Of a stretch of DNA of 64,000 nt, positions 10,692-25,611 are shown piece after piece; within the stretch, counting starts at the first letter, position 1; every line of letters begins with the position of its first letter. Origin of the DNA: Bursaphelenchus xylophilus (taxonomy: Eukaryota; Nematoda; Chromadorea; Rhabditida; Aphelenchoididae); the NCBI GenBank assembly GCA_904066235.2, contig CAJFCV020000002.1, positions 8,556,001 through 8,620,000 of the forward strand, given 5' to 3'. A program made the translations under genes and the position numbers. The notes below the pieces were generated by a model. That model did no database searches. It was not told the DNA's origin and saw only the letters and a program-made list of their open reading frames with translations.

Positions 10692-11212
10692 TTTGTGTTA
10701 TTTATGTATTGGAAATGAGTTTTACAAAAAAATGCTCCTCGATTTTTATAGATTTATTGTTGATTTCAAACAAGAAAACATGTAATATAATAAGGAAACA
10801 AGACAGATAGAGGGAGAGATAATTAGTCGGTGGGGCAGGTGGATCACTTTGTACAACGGTCCGATAAAAAGAGAAAAGAGCCACGAAGACACTAGACACA
10901 AATTTATTGATAAATAGCTAAGATGCTGGTTCATAACGACATCTAAAACAAAATAAATATTTGGGTGTTATAACAACAAAAGAGGCGTGTCTTCGCGGGA
11001 CTTGAGTACATCACATATTCCTGTTTTATAAATTTACAAATCATAGGGCGAATTCAAAGAGTTTTGTTAGATGTTCCTCGAAGGGAATCCCAGTTCGCTC
11101 TTCGGACAGACATCGGAACATGGGAAGGCTGGATGGCGTTTGTAAGGCAAATGAATTTAGACGTTGGACCGTTGAAACATGCGAGAAACCACCCACTGGC
11201 TGTGATCTTCAT
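10692..11212. other. Stretch between the long-TIR element and cdc-42
   Basis: AT-rich and without a supported exon. It probably contains the 3' UTRs of the convergent RUS1 and cdc-42 genes. Confidence 0.4.
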
Positions 11213-13893
<2,681 letters not shown>

Positions 13894-16800
13894 ATGAATG
13901 AGGAGAAGATGCTAATACCTCGTAAGACTCAGCTCCAAAAGCATGTTGAGGTATGTTGTACTTGTTATTCATTATTCGTTTTTATTTTAGGGATGCCAGA
14001 AGGTTGCGTTACTGGAGAAGTCGGGTAAAGTCAAGGAACGGGTGTACTGGTCCGGCAGTAAAGCAATTGTTTACAGAGGTGTCACGAATGTCCTTCTGCG
14101 GACACATTTCACTGCGGGTCCGATTCACAGTGTAAGTACATTGGTCTGCAACTTTTTTATGGACTGGTCGTTGGATTTATCTTGATTACTTCTTTTATTC
14201 ATGTTCCAGGTCTTTTACCATGACTTTGGCACAGAAGAACGACCCCGAATTCATCTTGTTGTCTGTTCAGAAGATGAATTGAAGATGATCTCTTTACAAA
14301 CGAACGAATGTCATTCCTTATCATTACCCATGAAAGTAAGTGAAGAATGTTTTATTTTATATTATTTTTTAGTTCGAAGCCTGCTTTCGCTGCGAGGAAG
14401 GTCTTTTGCTAGTACGCAGCCGGAGTGATGAAGAGTAAGTTTAGTTTGTTAATTTATGTCTTCATTGTTTAGGAACCGAGGACCTGCCACAATCTATTCA
14501 ATTACCCATCCTAATGGCGAGCTTTTGCCAGTGCTATGCCGGTTCAAAGACGATGATCTTGTCGCCCAGTTCTCGCAAAAACGGCTCGAATTTGTCTCCG
14601 ACTTTGGAAAGACAAAGTTTTTGTTTGGATTCGACAATCAGAAAGGATTAAACTGCTTATTCGCGATAAGAAGATGTTCCGACGACGAGAAACGCATTGC
14701 TCGGCATGATCTGAGCATGGCCGCAAACCGCTCCTTTTTCCCCTTTTCGGCCGGGACTTCTGGTATTCGTAGGTTTTGAAGGCTCTAGGCCAAAACTTTC
14801 GAATTCTTTCCAGATTCAGAGTACGGCACGCCGAATCAGTCGAAGGACGTGAGCTCTTCGACACCTCTTGGATACAGCATTTTGAAGAGACTCAAGACCC
14901 CGGGAGTGGCTGGATCTCCAATTCCTTTCATTCCAAAGACCAACGAAAAGCCGAAGCTCACTGAAAACGCGGTGACCATGCGCATGCTCTCTTCCTTTAG
15001 TAAGTTCAGCTTTTATCCATATTATTGTTCGTCATGTTTAGGCAACTACAATTCATATCAACAGCCGTTGGATTACACCTCGGCCACGTCTGTTCTGAGC
15101 GCAATCACAGGACAGCCGGAAGTTGAATTCGACGAAAATTCGGTGGAATTCGCGTTGGAATGCGTTTGGACAGATGAAGCGCAAAAGTCAGTGCAAGCAC
15201 CAAGAAGCCCGTCCAGATTGCCAGTCATGCAGTCTCCCCAAATCCCCGGCTCCGTTCTGAAACGAGCGACCAAAGGTAGATCGAAGGTGGACAGAGATCT
15301 GATCGAGCAGCTGAATAAGGTAGACTGATTATTCTATTGTTAGTTTGACAAATCTTTTTTAGGATCTTCATCAATCAAAGAAAGCTAAATCTGCATTCCT
15401 GACGACCGACTTTGACAAGAAAACGTATTTGGTCATTTCAAGGGCGAATAATGTGCAAGTGGTGGAGATAAATCCAAAAACGGGAACTTCTTTGACTAAA
15501 ATGACAACCCTGCAAGGTTGCCAGGCTTTTCAAATACCGGGAAGAGAGTTGTGGATAATGGCAACCAGCACCCCCATTGGCCTCATCATGTATTCGGGCA
15601 TGGAGAAGGTCGCTGATATTGCGACTTCATTTCTTTTACCCGACCGACCTCATCATCAACTGCTTAGGGTTGTGCAGTTGATAACAAGAGGAGGATTCGA
15701 CTTTGAAGCCGTGAGTTTTTTATTTATTTTAGATTCAGTTTAGGTAATATTATTATTGGACAAAAAGATATATTAAAATCGGAAAAATTTTTTGGTTCAC
15801 CCTAATAGAATAAATCAATTGTTTTTTGATTGCAGATTGTTGAAATGACCACAACCTCGAGTGAAACGCCTTCGGAGCCGATGTACAAGAAGCCTCGAAG
15901 CGGCTTCACTTCACCCAGAAAGAGATGCTTGGCTTCCGAGGCTCATTTCTCTTTCGGTCAGGTAACCCAGAGCCCGGCGAAGGAAGGATCGGATGGGCAA
16001 CGAAGGGGTTGGTTCCGAAGCAGCGATATAAGTTTTTATTTAGCGTCTACTAGCCAGTCCACTCCCGAATCGGAATTCTTCCAGTTCCGGGTGTTGCTAG
16101 AGGTGGAACCAACGACGAATGTGGCCAATGAATTTTTTAATATGATCCTGTCCAATATCGAGTCACAAGAACGGAAGATAAAGTTTCTGAGGAATTGGGT
16201 GATAAAGAATAACTTCCGAATCACAAGAAGCAACATGGACGTTATTATGGAGATCGAAGCGGGACTCGTGTTTGAGTGTTTGCTGGAAACGGCGGGGATT
16301 AACCCGGAGGAAATGCCTTTCATGCGTCTGGTGAGCTATTTTCTTAATGGATAATGATAGTAGAGGGCGTAGAATAAAGAAGCCCTGTTTAGGTGAATCG
16401 ACGTCGCGACTGGCTCCAACATGGACGGAATACACCATTTTTTGACGAGAAAAGATCGAGAACGGAGGAGCAGACGGAGGAACTTGGGGATGTAAGTTCT
16501 CCAATATTTTTTATGAGTTGCCGAATGAAGTTTTATACAGTGGGGGACCTGATCCAGTGGCAAAAAACGTACTATTTTTTATCCGGGAAGTGCCAAAAAT
16601 GTGGCAAAATGCTTCCCTCTCCAAGTGAAAAAAACTTCGTTTTGAAGGGCGCGCCTTTTCCCTCACAAAAAGAGGATTTTGCCACATTTTTGATACTTCC
16701 CGGATGCAAAATGATACGTTTTTTGCCAATGGATCAGGTCCCCCACAGTAGAAATTGACAAGAAATTGATGATTTTTAGAGCCTCAGAAGACTCCTCGAA

Positions 16801-19800
16801 TATAGACGGGATCACTCGGATGCCTTGGAAGAGTCCGCCGAAATTGTAATCGATCAAAATCCACAAGACGATCTCACTCCAGAAGACTTGGCTCGCATTC
16901 TCAAATCAATTATGGAGTTTCTGGCCTATGAGAAGCTGAACAAGGACAATTCGCGACTGGTCAGATGTGTTTGTGAAGTCGGAAGAGTCCTCTCGGAGGT
17001 CCTCGGCCTTCCCAATTTCACCGATTTCTTCGAACGACATTGCCCCGAACTGCGCAACACCCGCTTTATCGCTCAATTCACCATGAAAGCGGACATCGAC
17101 ATACCGAAGATAGACCCGGTTGTGAAATTGACCGAACAGATGGAGCAATCATTGATTATCCCGGAGAAACGAACCGAGCCTGGACCTTTTCTCAGCTCGT
17201 CACAGCGGAATAAACTAAGGTGTGCATAGATGAAGATGATTTTTGTATTGACTTGTGGGTGTTTAGGCTTTTACCGACAAGCGAAGAAATCGCGAAATGG
17301 GAGAGAATGCGGTGGCCGACGGACATTCGGGTCAGCAATGTGTCAACCATGTTGGATTCGTCCAAACCTGTGCTTATTCCTGTAAGAAATTGAAGTTTTT
17401 GTTTCGAATTTTGCGGTTGAAGATTGATATTGTTGATATTGTATAGTGGATGGTAACCTTTGCTCAAATTCATTGTTTCAGGACCTTCGCCAAGGACAGA
17501 ACGTTGCCGAGTCGCAATTGCGCGAAGCCCAGGAGAAATTCCTTCAGAATGCGGCCTACCGCACCATTACCCGAGCCTTCGGCTACGCACTTTTGCATTT
17601 CCAGTCGCAACAATCGGAAGCAATGGAAACGGCCGTGATCGAGAAGGTGAATCTGAATGGCAAACTGGCCCCATCCAACATGAAGCTGGAATTCCCGAAT
17701 CCGGACAACCCGCAGACAAAAGCCGCCCAAAAACAGATGCTGGAATGGGCCAACTTTTATAACGGCGTCTCCAGAGGCTTGTCCACCATTCTCGGAGCAG
17801 ATGCGGAGAGAAATAAAAATGTGCAGGAGGAGCTGATGGACCATCACTTTCATTTGTACGGACGGCCTAAGGCCAATGTGTTGGATGCGGATGCAGAAGT
17901 AAGTGGGATCAGAGTAGTGTAATTGGCGTTATCTTCGAAGACAGTCTTTAGTGGAGAGTGATACTTCTTAATGGTATCAATCTCGACGACTTATACCCGT
18001 CTTCGTCATGTCCTCACCCTTCAATTTTCAGGCGTTCGGCCGTGTTCAAGACGAGATCCAGGAATTCCAACGCCGCGATCATCTCCAGCGCCCCAACAAT
18101 GAAGACGACGGCCCGCGAGTCGTGGATTGGGAATGGGTCTTCCACAAGATCCGCGAGGACAAGGAATGCAGCCCTGTGTTGGCGGGATTCCTTCTGGCAG
18201 CCGGGCTCTCGGGCCAGTCGATGAGTGTCAACCCCTATGATCTCCATGAGTTCCTCTCCCTTTACGATAAGATGGTTGTAGTCGCCCTTCTGCTGGGAAC
18301 ATCAGTTGCGTATCGAGGAACGGCCAATGTCTATGTAAGTGAGAATGTTTTACAGTGTTAGTCTTCTCCTTGATGCAATTGTAAACAGAGATTCATTTCT
18401 TTTTTTCAGATGAACAAAATCCTTTACACGCATCTGCCATTCCTTCTTCAGCCAACAGTCTGCGATTTCCGAATCGAACCGAGCATCCAAACCGTCTCCC
18501 TTCTCTCGCTGGGCTACCTCTTCGCCGAGTCAATGCATGCCCAACTCACCAACGACTTGATAAACCAAATGTCCAAAGAGACCTTCTTCGAGACGGATCC
18601 GGGCTCCGAACGCTACTCATATGTGCTGGCCGCCGGTCTGGCGGTTGGTCTCATAAATTTGTGCAAGGGCGACGAATTGGCCCAGCTCGAACTTCCCGTC
18701 CAAGTCAGCCATTTACGGATCCATGAGAGGCTGTTGTTGTTGTTGAACGGAGGACTCCGGGACCTGGTCATCGTCTCGTATCAAAAGGATCCCTGTACGC
18801 TCGCACAACATGGATGCTGTTCGTGTGGAATGAGTCGAGCAGATCAACGATATCAACCACAACTCCATCAACATCATCATCGACAAAGATCGGATAGAGT
18901 GGGAGATGGTAAGCGATTAGTATTTGTTGTTTATCTTATTCAAAAATTTCTTTTCTGTATCGTTTTATTGGTTATCTCTTTTGCAGAAGGAGCAGGCGCT
19001 AATGGCGGAACCGGATCGACCTCCGTCTCGGCCGCATCTTCACACGTCGCTGAACTCAGAAATGTCAACGTTCATCTGAGTGCACCCGCGGCATGCGCCG
19101 CTTTCACCTTGATCTACCTCCGAACAAACAACAAGAACATTGCGCGGAAGTTGGGCATCCCCGAGGAACTTCATCAATTGGGACTGATCAGACCGGACAT
19201 TATTTTGCTGAGAACCGTCGCCAAATGCCTCGTCATGTATGATTCGGTGGGCCAAACGAATGAATGGATCGACTCCCAGATTCCACCGACTCTCAGAGAG
19301 TACTTCAAGTTGACCAAGAAGCCGGCCAAGCGCACGGAGGACTTGGGAATGCTGGCCAGGGCCTATTTATACGCCAAAGCGGGAGCCTGCTTCGCAATGG
19401 CACTGAAACATCCAAGCACATGGAATGAGAAAGTTACCAGGACCTTGGTAAGTTGATGGGCAAGCATTAGAGAGAATGGTGAAACAAAAAGACTGCATTT
19501 GAAAAATAACTTTTTTAGGGCCGAATTTGTGCGGCCGAACCCACGTTACGCTATGTTACAGTAACCCGACTGCCGAAATTCTGTGTTTGTTATGACGGGC
19601 ATGGCCTAAAACATAAGTATTACCAATTTCAGACATTTATAATCAGTATTTTTCTTGTAATGGTCGATTACTGTAAAATCATTAAATTGTAAATTACAGT
19701 AGGTTAATCCAGGAATTGGGCAAAAATATTTCAGGATTATGTTCATAGGATGCCTACAGTCATTTTAAAATCTAAAACTCAAAATCGGTTTTTTCCTATG

Positions 19801-21576
19801 TCCATGGCTGCTCCAGTGACTCAAATAACTTGCCTGTATTCTTTCAGAAAGATGCATTCGATCAGCTGTCCAACGAACCCAGCTACAGCTTTGCGTTCAT
19901 GCTTTCAAAGGCCGGATTGAACGCCGTGGAGGCGTGCAAGAATGTGATCATGAGCGCTTTGGCGATTGTAAGTTGCTTTGAAAGTATTGATGATCTTTTC
20001 TGACATTGGAAGTACTCCAAGTGCGACGCTCAGATTTTGATGAAACTTGGCACAAATTTAGAATAATTTTTTAAAAGATATATGCGAGAATCCTAGCTCG
20101 CGCTTTGCAGAAACAACCGAGATTTTTAGATCGAAAGTCGGCGAAAATTTAGGACTTTTTGCCGAATTTCGGCACGAAAAGTTTGATGCCTATTTCTGCC
20201 ATAAAGGATAATGTTTCGACAAAAAATCAAATTTTTCCGCACGAAACTGCCAAAGTTGTGGCCAAAAAGCGCTTTTCTTTCTGACCGCTCTCCACGTTTA
20301 GCGTGCTCTCTCGGCGGCAAAAAAAATCGTTCGATATCTCGGCGGCGCCCGCAAAGCGCGAGCTAAACCTTTCAGGAATTGATATTTAGTCCATACCCGA
20401 AGTGTGTGCAAAATTTAAAGAAAATCTGAGCGTCGCACTTGGAGTACTTCCCCTGTGGGTTTGACTTTGTCTTGAAAGACGCCTGATCTTGACTTGAAGC
20501 CTTTTGTTTCAGGTGAATGCGGGCAGTGGAGACGTCTCCTTGATCCGAGCTTTTCGCAAATGCCGCAATCAGAACACGAACTTCCTGACGGCCCCCAAGG
20601 AGTCGCATCTGTTCTCCACTCAGGTCGTCTCCAACATGTGCATTGGAATGCTGTTCCTGGGGCACGGACGCTATGGCCTCAGCATGTCGAATATGTCGAT
20701 TGCTTCCTTGTACATCTCGTTCCTTCCCATTTATGGGCACGCGATATACGACAATCGATGTTATTTCCAAGCCTTCCGGTTCCTATGGACCCTCGCCATA
20801 GAACCCAGGTTTCTGGTTACGGTAGCCGATGGATCTCATCATGCGATTGAAGCCAAACTAGAGATTAAGTATAAAGTAGGTTGGGAAATTAGGATTGGGG
20901 GGGGGGGCTGATCTAGTGGATAAAAACGTATCTTTTTGCATCCGGTAAGTATTAAAAATGTGGCAAAATGCTTCCCTCTCCAAGTGAAAAAACTTCGAGC
21001 TCAAAAGCCCTTCAAACCGAAGTTTTTTTTCACTTGGAGAGGGAAGCATTTTACCACATTTTTGATGCTTCCCGGATTCAAAATGATACGTTTTTTGCCA
21101 TTGGATCAGGTCCCTCACTGTATCAGGGATCACTTGATATAAGATACATACACGTTTTTTTCAGGACGAGAACACCCCGATCCTTCATGCCCACACTCCA
21201 TATCTTCTCCCACCTTTAGAGACAATCTCATCCCTCAGTCTGAGTGCTCCTGGCTTTGAAGTCTTATCATTGGATCTGAAGAAGCAAGAAGATCAACGGA
21301 CACTAATTGATGTTCTTCAAAAACTCTGTGGACGATTGCCTTTGAAGAAGACAACGAAGTAAGTGGTTAATATTGTCCTTTACTTTGTGTATGATGGATA
21401 ATTGTATTGTAAAATTTTTGATGATTTTTTTTAGACAATCAGGAACCTACGATTTCCGAAATCTTCCCACAACAATCGTTCCCGGTCCCGACTCAGACTT
21501 ACACGATCTCAAACTGGAAGATGTCTTAGCTCAAGCGGAAGATGACGTGATTCCGTTCTTTGTATCACCTCCTTAA
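13894..21576 (+). CDS. mat-2: Anaphase-promoting complex subunit 1
   Basis: APC1 is the large scaffold of the APC/C ubiquitin ligase that drives the metaphase-anaphase transition. Twenty exons join in frame: 13894-13950, 13991-14131, 14210-14335, 14373-14434, 14473-14762, 14814-14999, 15042-15319, 15363-15710, 15836-16330, 16393-16491, 16780-17219, 17267-17381, 17482-17898, 18032-18334, 18410-18908, 18987-19447, 19848-19967, 20513-20875, 21165-21358, 21435-21576. Total 1711 residues, between C. elegans MAT-2 and human APC1. The N-terminal half carries the beta-propeller-like part (KVKERVYWSGSKAIVYRG). The C-terminal half holds PC-type repeats such as YVLAAGLAVGLINLCKGD and LLLGTSVAYRGTANVY, then VHLSAPAACAAFTLIYLRTN. 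Family F elements lie in introns 16492-16779 and 20876-21164, and a family P element in 19968-20512. The start is ATG 13894, or in frame ATG 13909. Intron 18909-18986 is 78 bp, a multiple of three, and has no in-frame stop. Confidence 0.93.
16537..16749. mobile_element. Foldback MITE, family F, copy 3
   Basis: It lies in a mat-2 intron (16492-16779). The left end is ACAGTGGGGGACCTGATCC and the right end is GGATCAGGTCCCCCACAGT. Shorter than copies 1, 2 and 5 because most of the central region has been lost. TA flanks. Confidence 0.85.
20008..20456. mobile_element. TIR element, family P, copy 2
   Basis: It lies in mat-2 intron 19968-20512. The left TIR lacks its first bases and starts GGAAGTACTCCAAGTGCGAC. 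The right end CACTTGGAGTACTTCCCCTGT is complete. Interior as in copy 1. Confidence 0.9.
20896..21120. mobile_element. Foldback MITE, family F, copy 4
   Basis: It lies in mat-2 intron 20876-21164. The left end has decayed into a run of G before CTGATCTAGTGGATAAAAACG. The right end GGATCAGGTCCCTCACTG is intact. The arms remain complementary around CTCTCCAAGTGAAAAAACTT. Confidence 0.85.
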
Positions 21577-21692
21577 TTTTTTTTTCACAAGCTTGTAATA
21601 TAAATTGATAAATGTATAAAAAAGACGGTCCCCTCAGTCAGTTATCTATTACGGTAAAAATCCTTCAATCTTCGCAAGCCTTCCGTTTCATC

Positions 21693-21876
21693 TGCACTGT
21701 GCAATCCAAGTCTCCTCCCATGTAAATTGTCTCGCTCTTGGAGAGAGTTTACGTTCAAGTTTGACTTTTGCAACAAAAATTGTTGTCGCGCTGCTTTTCC
21801 GGCTTCTGTCGGCGACTTTTACCGGAGTGAGAAATTTCCAGCACAGTGCAGATTTTAGAGGTTTGCACTGTGCAGT
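21693..21876. repeat. Short repeat with GCACNGTGC nonamers
   Basis: CTGCACTGTGCAA at about 21692 and GCACAGTGCAGATTTTAGAGG at about 21841 bracket an unrelated-looking interior, and a further GCACTGTGC lies at about 21866. The nonamers resemble family G, but the ends do not match. It lies downstream of mat-2 and before the end of the convergent dnpp-1 gene. Confidence 0.45.
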
Positions 21877-22015
21877 GGACAAAGCTCTTCTCTCGAGATG
21901 AAAAAATGAAAATAAACCAAAAAGGAACCAAGAAAATAGGTTGCATGATACCCATATTTATTGTTTGTCACTTGTTAAGATATATTTAATTTTCGATAAC
22001 TTTTCAGTAAGTAGA

Positions 22016-23701
22016 CTAGAGGTCGATTTTGCCGATGAGCTTGCCATAGTTGTTGTAGGTGGTCTGAAAAAATTTCAGTTACCTTCAGAAACCTTTCCAA
22101 GACACAAAACACAATAAAATCATGTATTTCCCTTACCGAATACAGCCTAATTGCATTCTCAACGGATTGAGTATCTCCGCATTCCCTGGCCGAATGCATT
22201 CCCAGCTGAGCGCAGCCCACATCGATGGTCAAGCATCCCAAATTGGCCGAGATGAATGGTCCAATCGTCGATCCACAAGGAGATGTGTTCTTGACCACGA
22301 ACTTCTGCAAATATTCCATCAAAAACTGTCAAAAACCTGACAGAAACAGCAATTTTACAACTCTTACAGTTAATTTCACTTCGGCAAGACGGGCGAGTTC
22401 ATTCAAGACAGTAAAAGAAGTGGTTGTTGTCGCATATCTCTGGTCGGCGTTGATCTTTACAACAACTGAGCCATCGAATCGGGGACGGTGGTTTCTTTCG
22501 TGGCGGTCGGCGTAGTTGGGATGGGCGGCGTGAGCCTGATCAGCTGAGATGATAAACGATTTCGCCATTGCTCGTGCAAACGAATCGTTCGGTGTGGGTT
22601 CATCTGGAAAGACGAGAATAGAAGAGGTACCTAAAACAGAAACAAGGAATTGAAAAGACATACCCTTCAATACCAATCTTCTCAAGACTTGTTCGAAAAC
22701 AGCCGACTTGGCGCCGGCAGCCGATCCCGATCCGACTTCTTCGTGGTCGAAGCAAACGGCGACTCTGGCTACAGTATCCTCAGCCAATTCCACATCCTTC
22801 TTTGATCCCTCCACAAGACCATGAATCGTGGTGTACACACCAAGCAGATTATCAAGTCGAGCACTGAAGACGAACTCATTTTTCAGCCCACCGAGTTCGG
22901 CATTTTCGGTGGGGAAGGTGCGAAGATCGAAGTCGATTACGTCTTCCACCTTGCATCCGCACTCCTGTGCGATCAGATTCAAAAGTTCGACGTGATGATC
23001 ATCTAAACAATAAAAAAAATAATAAAAATAGCACCCTACATTTCTCCGCGCCCTCTTCACCATCATCTAGACAAAAAATGGGTTGCAAATGTTCTTCGGT
23101 ATCGACCTTGGGAGTCAATCGGTCAGTCTCCAGATGGATGGCCAGATTCGGGATAAACAACAGGGGCTTTCTGCCCAGATCAACATGGCAATGCTCAATC
23201 TTTCCATCAGCTCGCTTCACAGTCACGAGTCCGGCTAGCCCAAGTCCTCTGTCAAACCAGGTCCTCCAGATGCCTCCTCCGTAGGTGGAAACCGCCACTT
23301 GTTTGAACTTCTCCTTTGAAAGTTTTGAAACAGGACGGACGCGGAGACAGGGACTGTCTGTATGAGCTCCAACGACAACAAATCCATTCTGCGGCTCGTA
23401 CTTGCCTCCCAGAACGAATGCGATTATGGTCGAATGGGCTCTGAAATTTTTTATTTCACTTGTACCTAAAAGAAAAAATGGATCCTTCAAAAAACTTGAT
23501 ACTCACTTCACGGTATAATACCGCCCTCCTTTCTGTAAATTCCATTCATTCGCCAACGACAGCTCTTGGAATCCATTCTTCCGCAGGTATTTTGCACAGG
23601 AGTTCACAGCTAAACCAAGAACAATAAAAGCTGGATTAAAATTTACCATGATAGGGAGTTGGAGATTGGTCCAAGAAGCGAGTGAATTCATTCTGCGCCA
23701 T
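22016..23701 (-). CDS. dnpp-1: Aspartyl aminopeptidase (M18 family)
   Basis: A cytosolic zinc metallopeptidase that removes N-terminal acidic residues. Seven minus-strand exons: 23701-23647, 23609-23507, 23440-23040, 23002-22664, 22603-22368, 22304-22137, 22063-22016. They encode 449 residues. The metal-binding and catalytic segments of the family are present: VVGAHTDSPCLRVRPVS, RLDNL, CFDHEEVGSGSAAGA, SADQAHAAHPNY and GMHSARE near the C-terminus. The frame closes at every junction; for example the acceptor at 23441 gives VKAHSTIIAFVLGG. The ATG at 23701 lies 33 bp after a TTTCAG acceptor (exon edge 23734) with no stop in between, so either SL trans-splicing or one more upstream exon is possible. 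C. elegans naming is by family; the ortholog call is an inference. Confidence 0.93.
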
Positions 23702-23734
23702 AGTGGACAAGAACGACGAATACTGCAGAGGAAG

Positions 23735-25016
23735 CTGAAAGACAAAACTTAATTACATGTTAAAAAACGTTTTACTTGAAGGATAACACGAGAAACACGA
23801 ACTAAACCTTCTGAGTGATTCAAATATCATATGGAATGCAGAGGCAACTATTCAGCTTAGTTTGCACTGATTTAGTTCACTACCTAAAGACCAAATAAAA
23901 AAAGAGTAGATCCTCACGTGTAAACTCCATTGCCCTCTGAAGAATAAAGGCATTCCCCTCGAAGCCAGACCAAAAATTGGAAACATCTCGCTGAAAAACA
24001 CGCGGAAAATAACCTTTGAAGTATAATAATTCGAGCAAGTTTTTGACGGACGCGATAAGAATTCTAAAAATACGCTAGAAAGGAAGAATGATAATCGCCA
24101 GAACTGTATTTTCCGTCGAAAGAAGGCGGACCCTATCAATTTCACTGATAATCATGATGCAAACCTTCTAATTAACGAGTTTTGCTTTGCAATTGACATT
24201 CACAAAATAAAAAACAATTTTTTGGATAAAAAATTATTCTAGCAAACTGCGCCCGGCGTTTTCAGAATTGTTGAACAAATGTTGTACGATGCGGGTGGGA
24301 AGTTGTTTTTCAGAGTCCGTCCGGAAAGTCGCCGGACTGAAATCCGCGACACGCACTGTGAGAAAACGAAAGTTCACTTTGCACTGCAGTGCACTGTGCA
24401 ATTTCTTGCTTTTCGCACCGTGCAATAAGCTTTTTTCGGCTGTCGCTCGCACCCAGACTTTTTTCGCACAGTGCAAACATCAAAAATCAGTCCGGCGACT
24501 TTCCGGAAGGACGTATAATGGAAAAAATTCATTCTTTAGTGGTGGGTTTTTAAAATGGATAAACGAAACTATTTATAGGAAGCAAGCAAAAAATTAACGA
24601 ACTGATCAGCAAGGGCTTCCCCGTGCCCCCTCTTACTGCCTGTCCTCGTTTCTACTGTCAAATCTGCCGGTTGCCAATTTCCTTTCAAACGAAGTGGACC
24701 CCTATTTCTGCCTAGGATCATCCATACAAACCATCTTATTAGGCGAAATATCATTTATTTTACGGGAAAATAGATAATACATACAGCAATAAATATCAAA
24801 GTAAGCCTGTAGAAAAGTAGCAGAGAATTGGAGAATTGCAGTTACCGAAGATTGAGGGAAATAAGAGAACCGGCTGAACTTTGATCCATGAAGGGCTAAA
24901 ATGAGATAGTTTAATACTGTGTAAATAAAATTTTCTCAGCTTAACTAATTCAAAGAAATTACAATGTTAACTTTAAACTTAAACTAAAATTGTCACATCT
25001 TAGAATCTTACCTCAT
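23735..25016. other. Intergenic stretch with one short TIR element
   Basis: No supported exon. The minus frames at 23852-24145 and 24569-24754 are short and show no motif. A GCACNGTGC-containing inverted-repeat element lies at 24314-24512. Confidence 0.4.
24314..24512. mobile_element. Short TIR element with GCACNGTGC motifs
   Basis: AGTCCGTCCGGAAAGTCGCC at 24314 and its approximate inverse GGCGACTTTCCGGAAGGAC ending at 24512 form the ends. Inside are GCACTGTGC, GCACCGTGC and GCACAGTGC. It has different ends from family G but the same nonamers. Confidence 0.7.
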
Positions 25017-25475
25017 TTATTTTTTGTCCTCGACAGCCTTCTTCACCTGGATTGGGATGCTGGTCGGCTTCGGGTCGGGCTGAACCACTTTCGGCACCAA
25101 CACCGTCAACTTGCCCTGTTCGTCCAGCTCCGACTTGATCTGAGCCAAGTCCACGTGCTTCGGCAAACGGATCGCGCGTTGGAAATGACGTTCCAACTTC
25201 TCGCCTTCCTTCTCCTCCTGATGTTTTCCCGACACCAGCAAGGTCTGGCCCTGAATGTCCACCTTCAACTCGTCCGGCTTGAAGCCCTGGGTGTCGCAGG
25301 CGAACGTCAGATCTCCCTCCTTGCTGTAGGTGAGGCTGGAGCCGGCCACATTCGCCGGAATCAAACGTCCGGCCTCGTTCAGGGCGGGCTGGATCGTGTC
25401 GAGGACGGTGCCCATCACTCGGTCCAACTCATGGAAGGGGTCATGGCCGTAATAGGAGCGACGGATTGGCGCCAC
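25017..25475 (-). CDS. Small heat-shock protein (alpha-crystallin/HSP20)
   Basis: An ATP-independent chaperone that holds unfolding proteins. The open frame ends in KKAVEDKK and a TAA at 25017. It encodes an alpha-crystallin domain (about residues 45-135 of this frame): LTFACDTQGFKPDELKVDI, the LLVSGKHQEEKEGEKLERHF strand region, FQRAIRLPKHVDL and LDEQGKLTVLVPK, with the usual LTV motif instead of I-x-I. No intron is seen. The N-terminus is odd. The conserved-looking start APIRRSYYGHDPFHELDRVM is preceded in frame only by GTG, and the first in-frame ATG is inside it (DRVM). The nearest upstream ATG, at about 25488, is in another frame and meets a stop after 14 codons. Start, missing exon or a one-base error is unresolved; the boundary given is the GTG. 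Confidence 0.88.
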   Translation of the reverse strand: MAPIRRSYYGHDPFHELDRVMGTVLDTIQPALNEAGRLIPANVAGSSLTYSKEGDLTFACDTQGFKPDELKVDIQGQTLLVSGKHQEEKEGEKLERHFQRAIRLPKHVDLAQIKSELDEQGKLTVLVPKVVQPDPKPTSIPIQVKKAVEDKK

Positions 25476-25533
25476 CCAAAGGCATGAAGTGTTGTACTCT
25501 AAAACGCGGAAGTTTTTCCTGTGACGACTCGCA

Positions 25534-25611
25534 GCACTGTGCCCTTTTATAGGGCCACCGAAACTTCAGGAAACATCCCGTTGAATTTGGGGCGGAGCTT
25601 CGAGAAAGAAC
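25534..25611 (-). promoter_or_regulatory. Heat-shock promoter: TATA box and heat-shock elements
   Basis: Reading the minus strand, TATAAAAG lies at about 25551-25544. A perfect three-unit heat-shock element (GAA-TTC-GAA, two-base gaps) is at 25560-25572, about 10 bp upstream of the TATA box. A second, partial one (TTCGAGAAAGAAC on the plus strand) is at 25599-25611. A GCACAGTGC nonamer, as found in the family G repeats, follows the TATA box at 25542-25534. HSF control is an inference from these sites. Confidence 0.8.

Noticed and set aside
22329..23066. A 245-codon continuous frame
   Set aside because: It runs through introns of the aspartyl aminopeptidase; the spliced model matches the family better.
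24569..24754. A 61-codon minus frame downstream of the HSP20 gene
   Set aside because: Short, with no motif and no splice partner.
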